A DNA stretch of 9,688 nt. It comes from Actinomycetota bacterium. GTDB taxonomy: Bacteria > Actinomycetota > Thermoleophilia > Gaiellales > Gaiellaceae. Shown here one piece after another: positions 1-6,094 of the stretch. The position numbers and the translations under genes are program-made. Position 1 is the first letter of the stretch. Every line of letters starts with the position of its first letter. The stretch is from the NCBI GenBank assembly GCA_005883365.1, contig VAXA01000227.1:1-9688 (forward strand), given 5' to 3'. Under the pieces are notes generated by a model, which saw only the letters and a list, made by a program, of their open reading frames with translations, was not told where the DNA came from and did no database searches.

Positions 1-1
1 C

Positions 2-505
2 CTCGTCGTGACCGCGGCGCACGTCGTCGCGGGGGAGGGGGACACCGAGGTCCGCATCCCCGGCGACGTGCTCCCGGCCCGCCCCGCCGACGTCGTCCTC
101 CTCGACGTCCACAACGACATCGCGGTGCTGCGCGTCTCGGGCGTCGACGAGACGCCGCTCCGGCTGACCGACCCGCATCCCGGCGCCGCCGTCGCCATCC
201 TCGGCTATCCGCTCGACGCGAACCTCACGGCGTCCGCGGGCCGAATCGGCCTGACGGCGACGGTGCTGACGCAGGACGCGCTGGGTCACGGGCCGGTGGG
301 CAGGACGATCACCGCCGTCGCCGGACAGGTCGAGCACGGCAACTCCGGCGGCCCGGCCGTCGATGCTGCGGGCAGGGTCGAGTCGACGATCTTCGCGGCG
401 CGCCTCGGCTCGGCGAGCGGCTACGGCGTCCCGCCTTCGATTGTCCGCAGCGACCTCGCTCGCGCGGGGACGAACCCCGTTCTGACCGGCTCCTGCGCGC
501 CCTAG
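2..505 (+). CDS. Trypsin-like (S1 family) serine protease, C-terminal part, 5' truncated by window edge
   Basis: The reading frame is open from the left edge and gives the last 167 residues of a chymotrypsin-fold serine protease. All three catalytic elements are visible: TAAHVV with the catalytic His (fragment residue 7), NDIAVLRV with the Asp (residue 39), and GNSGGPAVD with the nucleophilic Ser (residue 115). GNSGGP plus the LGYP motif before it resembles the degradative/stress trypsin-like group (MarP/HtrA-like proteases without a PDZ). No PDZ domain follows; the protein ends about 50 residues after the Ser. Because the N-terminus is missing, a signal peptide or membrane anchor (MarP-type proteins have CvpA-like helices) cannot be judged. 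The true start lies upstream. It converges on the next gene, with the two TAG stops sharing one CTAG. The protease call is firm; the subfamily and cellular role are inference. Confidence 0.9.
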   Translation, partial: LVVTAAHVVAGEGDTEVRIPGDVLPARPADVVLLDVHNDIAVLRVSGVDETPLRLTDPHPGAAVAILGYPLDANLTASAGRIGLTATVLTQDALGHGPVGRTITAVAGQVEHGNSGGPAVDAAGRVESTIFAARLGSASGYGVPPSIVRSDLARAGTNPVLTGSCAP

Positions 506-2313
506 CTCTCCTCCGGGAGGAGCTCGACGACGTCGAGGGGCCGGCGAAACGGCGCGACGACGTAGACCCCGCTCGCGAGCTCGCGCGCGCCTTCGATCAG
601 TTCGCGTCCGAGCGCGAGCCCGACCTCGCGCGCGCCGGGGCCTGCAGTGCGGTACCGCTCCTGCACGTGGTCAGGCACGACGATTCCGGGCACCTCATTG
701 TGGACGCGGACGAGCGTCTCGGTCGTCCGGATCGGCCAGACACCGACGAGCACCGGGATCGGCCAGCCGCCGATCCGCTCCCGGAAGGCGTCCAGGGCCT
801 CGAGGTCGAACAGGATCTGTGTCAGCGCATAACGCGCGCCGGCCGCGACCTTGCGGTGGAAGCGCTCGGCCTCGAGCCCGAGATCGTCGGCCGTCGGGTT
901 CACCGCCACGCCGGGGAAGAACGTCGTCGGCGCGTCGATCGCGCGGCCGTGCCAGTCCTCGCCCGCGTTGAGCTTCGCGATCAGCTCGACGAGGCCGATC
1001 GAGTCGACGTCGTAAACGGCGTGCGTGCCGGGATAGTCGCCGGCCTCGGGTGGGTCGCCGGTCACCGCGAGGATGTTGCGGACGCCCTCCGCGTGGGCGC
1101 CGAGCAGGAGCGACTCGAGCCCCGTGATCGTGCTGTCGCGCGGGGTCAGGTGCGGGATCGTCTCGACGCCCGTGAACCGCTCGATCGCGACCGACGCCAT
1201 CAGCCCGCTCATGCGCGCCCGCGCTCGCGGGTTGTCGTTGACGTCGACAAACTGCGCGCGGCCGGAGTCGCGGACGGCGCGCGCCGTCTCGATCAGCGCC
1301 TGGGGATTGGCTCCCAGCGGCGGGTCGACCTGGACCGAGATCGCGAACTCGCCTTTGCGGAGCAGCCGCGCGAGCTGTGTCTCTCCCGTCGCCGGCTGGA
1401 ACGGAATCGCCTGCTTGCGCTCGTGGACGAGGAAGGAGCCCGCCGGACTGCGGTTCGCGTCGACCGCCTCGCGGATCGCGGTGACCTGGGCGGGCGTCGT
1501 GCCGCAGCAGCCGCCGATCAGACGCGCGCCGAGCGCGCGCGCCTGCGCCGCGAACTCGGCGAAGTAGGCGGGCGTCGCGTGCGGGAAGACGATGCGCTGG
1601 CCAGTCATGCTTGCGAGACCGACATTCGGCAGCGCGGCGAGGACGGCTCCGTCGCCTCCCATCCGGGCCAGAGCGGCGAGCGCGGCCGCCGGCCCGGCGC
1701 CGTGGTTGGCGCCGTAGGCGGCAAGCCCGAGCGGCCGCAGCCGTGCCGCAGCATCCTCCGCCCTGACGCCCGCGAGCGTCTCTCCCTGCGCGTCGAACGT
1801 CATCAGCGCGACGAGCGGCAACGCCGAGACGGAACGGATCGCGCCGATCGCCGCCTCGAGCTCGTCGAGGTCGTAGAACGTCTCGACCATGAACAGGTCG
1901 ACGCCGCGCCCTTCGAGGATCCGCGCCTGCTCGGCGAAGAGCTCGCCCGGGTCGACGCCGGCCAGCTCGACGTCGCCGAGTGGGCCGATCGAGCCTGCGA
2001 TGAAGACGTCGCGCCCGGCGACCTCACGCGCCTCGCGCGCGATGCGCACCGCGGCCGCGTTGATCTGCTCGAGCTCCTCGCCGAGGAACTGCCGTGCCAG
2101 CTTGGCCCGGTTCGCGCCGAAGCTATTCGTCTCGATCAGCTCGGCGCCCGCCCTGATATATCCAAGATGCACCTCTAATACGCTCTCGGGCGCGCGGAGG
2201 TTCGCCTCCTCGGGGCAGCGCAGGCCGGGCACAGCGCTCGAGAGCAGGGCGCCCATGCCGCCGTCAGCGACGATCGGCGTCTCCGACCCCAGACGCTCCT
2301 CGAACCGGCTCAT
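502..2313 (-). CDS. Bifunctional homocysteine S-methyltransferase / 5,10-methylenetetrahydrofolate reductase fusion
   Basis: A 603-residue fusion resembling Bacillus YitJ-type enzymes. Residues about 1-290 form the homocysteine methyltransferase barrel: DGGMGALL (17-24), ETNSFGANR (61-69), GSIGPLG (107-113), ETFYDL (144-149) and the zinc pair Cys269-Cys270 in GGCCGTTP. Residues about 318-600 form a MetF-like FAD barrel: SVQVDPP (326-332) and LAVTGDPP (415-422, whose Asp420 matches the folate-site Asp of MetF). In this family the second half makes methyl-folate and the first half passes the methyl group to homocysteine; no cobalamin modules are present. Two oddities: the usual first zinc ligand motif GxNC reads GANH (His204), and the MetF catalytic Glu position is Gln328. 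The open frame extends upstream, but the ATG at 2313 begins the conserved domain and overlaps the SDR stop as ATGA, implying translational coupling. Family assignment is firm; full activity is uncertain. Confidence 0.93.
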   Translation of the reverse strand: MSRFEERLGSETPIVADGGMGALLSSAVPGLRCPEEANLRAPESVLEVHLGYIRAGAELIETNSFGANRAKLARQFLGEELEQINAAAVRIAREAREVAGRDVFIAGSIGPLGDVELAGVDPGELFAEQARILEGRGVDLFMVETFYDLDELEAAIGAIRSVSALPLVALMTFDAQGETLAGVRAEDAAARLRPLGLAAYGANHGAGPAAALAALARMGGDGAVLAALPNVGLASMTGQRIVFPHATPAYFAEFAAQARALGARLIGGCCGTTPAQVTAIREAVDANRSPAGSFLVHERKQAIPFQPATGETQLARLLRKGEFAISVQVDPPLGANPQALIETARAVRDSGRAQFVDVNDNPRARARMSGLMASVAIERFTGVETIPHLTPRDSTITGLESLLLGAHAEGVRNILAVTGDPPEAGDYPGTHAVYDVDSIGLVELIAKLNAGEDWHGRAIDAPTTFFPGVAVNPTADDLGLEAERFHRKVAAGARYALTQILFDLEALDAFRERIGGWPIPVLVGVWPIRTTETLVRVHNEVPGIVVPDHVQERYRTAGPGAREVGLALGRELIEGARELASGVYVVAPFRRPLDVVELLPEES

Positions 2314-3083
2314 CCCTCGTGGACGGTGCGGCCTTCCATCCCGCCCGCGACGGTCACGAGCTCGCCGGTGACGTGCCCGGAGAGCTCGTCGGAGGCGAGG
2401 ACGACCACGGCGCGGGCCACGTCCTCCGCCTGCGCAACCTTGCGCAGCGCCATCGTCCGGCTGAGGCGGGTCACGAGCTCCTCGTCGAGCTCGCCACGCG
2501 TCATGGGGGAGTACGTCCAGCCGGGCGCGACGGCATTCACCCGGCCGCGGGGCGCGACCCTGACGATCTCGTTCTTGAGGCTCAGGAGCAGCCCGACCTG
2601 GATTGCGGCCTTCGCGGCTGCATAGTCGGCGTGGCCGGCCTCGCCGAAGCGCCCAGCGGTCGAACCGACGAGCACGAGGCTGCCGTGCCCGCTGCGCTCG
2701 ACGAGGCGGAGGAACGCGCGCGCCGTGAGAAAGGTCGCCGTGAGGTTCGCGCGCAGCGTCGCCTCCCAGCGCTCGAGGGGCAGGTTCCAGACCGGCTCGT
2801 CCTCGCGCGGCCAGACCCCGGCCACCGCCGCGCAGGCGGCGATGCCGCCGAGCGCCCGCTCCGCAGCCTCGAACAGCGACGCGACCTCGTCCTCCACGGT
2901 GAGGTCGGCCTGCAGCGCGACACCGCCCGTCTCGCGCGCGAGCTCCTCGGCATGATCGCGGCTCGTGCGGTAGTGGATCGCCACCCGCGCTCCCTCGGCC
3001 GCGAAGGTGCGCACACATGCCGAGCCGATCCCGCCGGCGCCGCCGGTCACGAGGACGCCCTTCCCGGCCAGTCCCGTCTCCAC
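2310..3083 (-). CDS. Short-chain dehydrogenase/reductase (classical SDR, FabG-like)
   Basis: A 257-residue classical SDR, the normal length for the family, predicted to be a cytoplasmic NAD(P)-dependent oxidoreductase. Visible motifs: TGGAGGIG (13-20) for cofactor binding, Asp60 in LQADLT for the adenine ring, and the tetrad Asn113, Ser141, Tyr154 and Lys158 (YAAAK). The NNAG motif is degenerate (AVAG, 86-89), losing its first Asn, which is tolerated in some SDRs. Arg39 after the second strand leans towards NADPH, but this is inference. The substrate cannot be told from sequence. It starts with GTG at 3083, exactly 6 bases after a TAACGT -10 box, so it is probably leaderless. Its TGA overlaps the ATG of the methyltransferase/MTHFR fusion by 4 bp. 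The coupling hints at shared expression, but a role in one-carbon metabolism is not shown. Confidence 0.92.
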   Translation of the reverse strand: METGLAGKGVLVTGGAGGIGSACVRTFAAEGARVAIHYRTSRDHAEELARETGGVALQADLTVEDEVASLFEAAERALGGIAACAAVAGVWPREDEPVWNLPLERWEATLRANLTATFLTARAFLRLVERSGHGSLVLVGSTAGRFGEAGHADYAAAKAAIQVGLLLSLKNEIVRVAPRGRVNAVAPGWTYSPMTRGELDEELVTRLSRTMALRKVAQAEDVARAVVVLASDELSGHVTGELVTVAGGMEGRTVHEG

Positions 3084-3101
3084 GGCGTGACGTTACCGTC
3101 C
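3081..3101. repeat. Promoter-region repeat, copy 1 (20 of 21 bases identical to 3875-3895)
   Basis: The segment runs from the SDR start codon through its -10 box and 6 bases beyond. It matches 3875-3895 except for C versus T at the 16th base (3096/3890). The shared core on the plus strand is GTGACGTTAYCGTCC. It may be a duplicated promoter or a common regulator site. Confidence 0.7.
3090..3095 (-). promoter_or_regulatory. Putative -10 box of leaderless promoter for the SDR gene
   Basis: On the minus strand TAACGT is followed by the 6-base spacer CACGCC and then the GTG start at 3083. This fits TANNNT at the distance where the transcript would begin on the start codon. No good -35 box is evident. 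It sits in the 29-bp gap after the acetyltransferase gene, so the SDR and fusion genes can be transcribed independently. Confidence 0.55.
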
Positions 3102-3112
3102 TCGGGTCGCTG

Positions 3113-3877
3113 CTACGCCGAGGCTCGGCCGAAGTCATCCACGAGCATGTGCACGTGGCCGACAGGCTCGAATCCGAGCCGCTCGAGGATCGGGCGGGAT
3201 ATCGAGCCCCCCTGCGTGATCAGCGCCGGGCTGGCGCGCGAGACCGCGTCGTCCCAGCGGGCGCGAACGAGCGCCCGGTAGGCGCCGCGACCGCGGGCGC
3301 GGGGCAGCGTCGCACCCCCGAAGAGGAGAAGGCCCTGAGGGGTCGGCGCCGCGGTCCCTGTACAGACGATCTCGCCGTCGAGCCACACGGCGTGCCGGAC
3401 GATCGGCGAGTCGCGCCACCGGAATTCGAGCACCGTGCGCGCCTCCTCGATCTCCTCCGGCGACGCCTCGAACGCCTCCCACTGCACCTCACACGCTGCG
3501 ACGAAGTCTTCGAACGTCTCGACGCGACGCGCGACGGCGTTCGGAGGGCCCGGCGGCGGCTCGTGCGTGAGGACGAGCGCGACGGCGTATGGATCCCTGT
3601 CGCGCGCGAGGCCGCGCTCGAGCAGCGCGTCGACGAGTCCTGCCGGAGCGGAGCTGCCGACCTCCCACTGCGTCTTCGTTCGTCCTCGCTTGCGCAGCGT
3701 CGTCCGCACTTCCTCTAGCACCTCGTCGAGGTCGGCGACGGGGAAGCGCTGGCGCTGCACGGTGTTCCACGACGCCCCGGCGCCAAGGCAGAGCGTGTAC
3801 CGGTCGGTGTCGATCCGCTCGTCACCGGGCCCGAGCGGCCCGAACGAATTCGGATATTCGGCAACCTCGCGCAGCAC
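3113..3877 (-). CDS. GNAT-family N-acetyltransferase
   Basis: A 254-residue protein whose C-terminal half (about 115-245) looks like a GNAT acyl-CoA-binding domain. Motif A is seen as GATLPRARGRGAYRALV (188-204), with the RxxGRG/A pyrophosphate loop after a beta strand (GLLLFGG). A motif-B-like segment, SISRPILERLGFEPVG (225-240), follows, with the LGFE pattern typical of GNAT ends. The N-terminal 110 residues are not a recognisable motif and could be a degenerate second GNAT lobe or a substrate-binding extension. Family members move an acetyl group from acetyl-CoA to an amine; the acceptor here is unknown. It starts with GTG at 3877, six bases after a TAACGT box, divergent from the M55 peptidase gene. 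The SDR gene follows 29 bp later on the same strand. Confidence 0.8.
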   Translation of the reverse strand: MLREVAEYPNSFGPLGPGDERIDTDRYTLCLGAGASWNTVQRQRFPVADLDEVLEEVRTTLRKRGRTKTQWEVGSSAPAGLVDALLERGLARDRDPYAVALVLTHEPPPGPPNAVARRVETFEDFVAACEVQWEAFEASPEEIEEARTVLEFRWRDSPIVRHAVWLDGEIVCTGTAAPTPQGLLLFGGATLPRARGRGAYRALVRARWDDAVSRASPALITQGGSISRPILERLGFEPVGHVHMLVDDFGRASA

Positions 3878-3883
3878 GGCGTG

Positions 3884-3889
3884 ACGTTA
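3884..3889 (-). promoter_or_regulatory. Putative -10 box of leaderless promoter for the acetyltransferase gene
   Basis: Minus-strand TAACGT followed by CACGCC and the GTG at 3877. The box, spacer and start are identical to those of the SDR gene. It overlaps the divergent plus-strand box by two bases (3888-3889). Confidence 0.55.
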
Positions 3890-3893
3890 TCGT
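3888..3893 (+). promoter_or_regulatory. Putative -10 box of leaderless promoter for the M55 aminopeptidase gene
   Basis: TATCGT followed by the 6-base spacer CCCGCC and the GTG start at 3900. No Shine-Dalgarno fits in this space, which supports leaderless initiation. It shares bases 3888-3889 with the opposing -10 box. Confidence 0.55.
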
Positions 3894-3899
3894 CCCGCC

Positions 3900-4709
3900 G
3901 TGCGCGTCCACGTGATCAGCGACATGGAGGGCGTTGCCGGGATCGTCAAGTGGCAACAGGTCTCCGGCGGCGAGAAGCTCTACGACGAGGGCCGCGTCCT
4001 CTACACCGAGGAGATCAACGCGGCCGTGCGCGGTGCGAAGGATGCGGGAGCGACCGAGATCGTCGTGATGGACTGCCACGGCGCGGGCGGCGCCTACGAC
4101 TTCAACTCGCTGCTTCCCGAGCTCCTCGATCCCGACTGCGAGTACGTCGTACAGCAGGAGTGGACGGAGTACACCGCCTTCCTCGAGTCAGGCTGCGACG
4201 CCGCGCTCTTCGTCGGCATGCACGCGATGGCGGGGACGGCGGACGGCGTCCTCTCCCACACCGTCTCGGGGCAGGCGTGGCAGAACCTGCGCTTCAACGG
4301 CACGCTCGTCGGCGAGACCGGCATCAACGCCGCGATCTGCGGCCACTGGGGCGTGCCGGTCCTTCTCGTCACGGGCGATCGCGCGGTGTGCAGGGAGGGG
4401 CGGGAGCTGCTCGGCGACGGGCTCACGACGGTCGAGGTGAAGGAGGGGCTCGGCCGCTTCAGCGCGCGGATGAAGACGCCGCGCCGGGTGCGCGAGCTGA
4501 TCGGAGAGGGTGCGAGGAAGGCGCTCGCCAACCTGTCGGCCGTCGCGCCGTACGACCCCGGTCGTCCGTGCGAGATCGAGATCGAGTTCACGACGCCCGA
4601 CCGATTGCGGGAGTACGCGAACCGCAAGGACGTCGAGGTGACCGGCGCGACCTCGCTCGTCATCCGCGGCGACGACTGGTGGTCAGCCTGGTCGTCGTTC
4701 TTCTTCTGA
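3900..4709 (+). CDS. M55 family zinc D-aminopeptidase (DppA-like)
   Basis: A 269-residue protein that fits the M55 peptidase family along its whole length. By position it carries the metal ligands known from Bacillus DppA: Asp8 and Glu10 in SDMEG, His60 in DCHGAG, His108 in GMHAMAGT and Glu139 in VGETG. The GVLSHT segment (116-121) and the NGTLVGETGINA stretch are also typical. DppA-type enzymes are cytoplasmic, self-compartmentalising decamers that cut D-amino-acid dipeptides, for example from peptidoglycan turnover; the substrate here is inferred. It starts with GTG six bases after a TATCGT box, with no room for a ribosome-binding site. It is divergent from the acetyltransferase gene, and its 3' end overlaps the opposing nucleotidyltransferase gene by 27 bp. 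The C-terminus (WWSAWSSFFF) is unusually aromatic and lies mostly in that overlap. Confidence 0.92.
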   Translation: MRVHVISDMEGVAGIVKWQQVSGGEKLYDEGRVLYTEEINAAVRGAKDAGATEIVVMDCHGAGGAYDFNSLLPELLDPDCEYVVQQEWTEYTAFLESGCDAALFVGMHAMAGTADGVLSHTVSGQAWQNLRFNGTLVGETGINAAICGHWGVPVLLVTGDRAVCREGRELLGDGLTTVEVKEGLGRFSARMKTPRRVRELIGEGARKALANLSAVAPYDPGRPCEIEIEFTTPDRLREYANRKDVEVTGATSLVIRGDDWWSAWSSFFF

Positions 4710-5270
4710 GCCCGCCGGCTCGACGATCCCGAGCCCCTCGACCAGCGTGAAGAAGGCCCGCGCGAACGGCGACGCCTCGCTGCGGGCGCGCACCTCGTCC
4801 CAGTCGATCTGCTCGCGCAGGGCCCGCGCGTAGCTCAGCAGCTGGCTGAAGTCGGGTTCCTGCTCGGTGAGCGCGAGGAGCTTGGTCGTCATCACGTCCT
4901 CGAGCGTGAAGACGTGGACGCGGACGGAGGCGACCTCGAGCACCGGTGCTCGCTCGATCGTCTCGTCGGTGATCGGCCCGCCGGACGGCGCGAAGATGAG
5001 GTCGACGAGCGCGCCGTTGTCGTGCCACGCCTTGTACAGCCAGCCCTCGGGCGGGCGCTCGGTGCGGAGGCCGGCCTGCTCCATCGCCTCGAGCGCCGCG
5101 TCGGCGTCCTCCGGCTTGAGCATGAAGTCGACGTCGTGCTCGCTCTTCGGGCCGCCGCGCGCCCACGCCGCGAGTCCGCCGCCGAGGACGAACGGGATTT
5201 CGCGCTGCTGGAGTGCTCCGGCGCCGGTCTTCATTGCGTCGAGCAGCTCCTCGAAGGTTGGCTCCGGCAC
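4683..5270 (-). CDS. Small nucleotidyltransferase-fold protein (MNT/AbiEii-like)
   Basis: A 195-residue protein with the minimal nucleotidyltransferase signature: VLGGGLAAWARGG (28-40), then SEHDVDFML with the metal-binding pair Asp46 and Asp48, and a third acidic strand, LVDLIF, with Asp90. Segment FTLEDVMTTKLLAL (121-134) matches the helix following the core in AbiEii/DUF-type nucleotidyltransferases. Such proteins range from toxin-antitoxin partners to nucleotide-transferring resistance enzymes; no antitoxin or partner gene is adjacent, so I assign no role. The frame is open far upstream inside the phosphoesterase gene, but GTG at 5270 directly precedes the conserved part. An alternative start is the ATG at 5234. 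No TANNNT box is seen before it (there is no TA dinucleotide in 5271-5315). The last 27 bp are antisense to the M55 gene end. Confidence 0.8.
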   Translation of the reverse strand: MPEPTFEELLDAMKTGAGALQQREIPFVLGGGLAAWARGGPKSEHDVDFMLKPEDADAALEAMEQAGLRTERPPEGWLYKAWHDNGALVDLIFAPSGGPITDETIERAPVLEVASVRVHVFTLEDVMTTKLLALTEQEPDFSQLLSYARALREQIDWDEVRARSEASPFARAFFTLVEGLGIVEPAGSEEERRPG

Positions 5271-5315
5271 CGTGGGGTCGTTTCCGTTTTGTCCGATCGC
5301 GCAACATGAGGCACC

Positions 5316-6080
5316 GTGATACGGGTCGCAGCGGCAGCCGATATCCACGCTTCCGACGCGAGCGTCGAGCGGGTGGAGCGTGCATTCGCGGAGCTCGCGG
5401 GGGAGGTGGACGTCGTGCTGCTCGCGGGCGATCTGACGACGAGCGGCGAGCCGGAGCAAGCCGAGGTGCTCGCCGCGGCGTGCCGGCTTCTCGACGTGCC
5501 GATCTTCGCCGTGCTGGGCAACCACGACCACCACGCGGGGCGCACCGCCGACCTCGAGGAGGTGCTCGGCGGCGCCGGCGTCCGGCTCCTCGACGGCGAG
5601 TGCGCGACCTGCGAGGTGGAGGGGCTCGAAATCGGCGTGGTAGGCGCGAAGGGCTTCGTCGGCGGTTTCCCCGGGTCGGCACTGCCGGACTTCGGGGAGC
5701 CGCTGCTCCGCCGCGTCTACGCGGAGACGAGCGCGGAGGCGGAGGCAATCGCGCACGGGCTGCAAGCGATCGTCCACTGCGATCTGCGGATCGTGCTCCT
5801 TCATTACGCGCCGGTCGTCGACACGCTCGAGGGCGAGCCGCCGGGCATCCACACGTATCTCGGCTGCGAGCGTCTCGCGACCCCCATCGCCGAGAACGGC
5901 GCCGATCTCGTCCTGCACGGACATGCCCATGCGGGCTCGTTCGAGGGCTGCATCGGCGACATCCCGGTCTACAACGTGGCCGTCCACGTGACGGGCCGCA
6001 ACTTCTGGATCTTCGAGCTCGACGCCCGCGGCGTCCGGCGCGGTGGCGAGGTCGTGGAGGTACGCGAGCCGCCTCAATAG
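5316..6080 (+). CDS. Calcineurin-like metallophosphoesterase
   Basis: A 254-residue cytoplasmic protein with the full set of metallophosphoesterase motifs: ADIHAS with Asp9 and His11, LAGDLT (Asp39), LGNHDH (Asn69, His70), LLHYAP, and HGHAHAGSF near the C-terminus with the last two metal-binding His. These bind two metals and hydrolyse phosphomono- or diesters; the substrate is unknown. The internal segment around GVVGAKGFVGGF and the ending VYNVAVHVTG are common in the small YfcE/Rv0805-like or DNA-repair-like phosphoesterases, so the subfamily is uncertain. GTG at 5316 begins the first strand (MIRVAAAADIH). A weak GAGG lies 4 bases upstream; no leaderless box is seen. It is divergent from the nucleotidyltransferase and 14 bp upstream of the MOSC gene. 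Confidence 0.92.
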   Translation: MIRVAAAADIHASDASVERVERAFAELAGEVDVVLLAGDLTTSGEPEQAEVLAAACRLLDVPIFAVLGNHDHHAGRTADLEEVLGGAGVRLLDGECATCEVEGLEIGVVGAKGFVGGFPGSALPDFGEPLLRRVYAETSAEAEAIAHGLQAIVHCDLRIVLLHYAPVVDTLEGEPPGIHTYLGCERLATPIAENGADLVLHGHAHAGSFEGCIGDIPVYNVAVHVTGRNFWIFELDARGVRRGGEVVEVREPPQ

Positions 6081-6081
6081 C

Positions 6082-6087
6082 TAGGTT
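6082..6087 (+). promoter_or_regulatory. Putative -10 box of leaderless promoter for the MOSC gene
   Basis: TAGGTT is followed by 7 bases and the ATG at 6095, immediately after the phosphoesterase TAG stop. No ribosome-binding sequence is visible in the 14-bp gap. Confidence 0.5.
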
Positions 6088-6094
6088 TGGCGGC

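Larger units (their letters stand above)
3875..3895. repeat. Promoter-region repeat, copy 2 (20 of 21 bases identical to 3081-3101)
   Basis: Covers the acetyltransferase start codon and both divergent -10 boxes. In this copy the differing base gives TATCGT on the plus strand, which serves the M55 gene. In copy 1 the equivalent TACCGT has no start codon at the right distance. Confidence 0.7.

Noticed and set aside
667..2178. 503-codon plus-strand open frame antisense to the fusion enzyme
   Set aside because: It is the mirror frame of a gene with strong family motifs, and has no recognisable domain of its own.
502..3138. 878-codon minus-strand open frame extending the methyltransferase/MTHFR fusion upstream
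   Set aside because: The first ~275 codons are Arg/Gly-rich out-of-frame translation of the SDR gene; conserved sequence begins only at ATG 2313.
4683..5270. Nucleotidyltransferase as half of a toxin-antitoxin or abortive-infection system
   Set aside because: No antitoxin, HEPN or AbiEi-like partner is adjacent; both neighbours are housekeeping-type enzymes.
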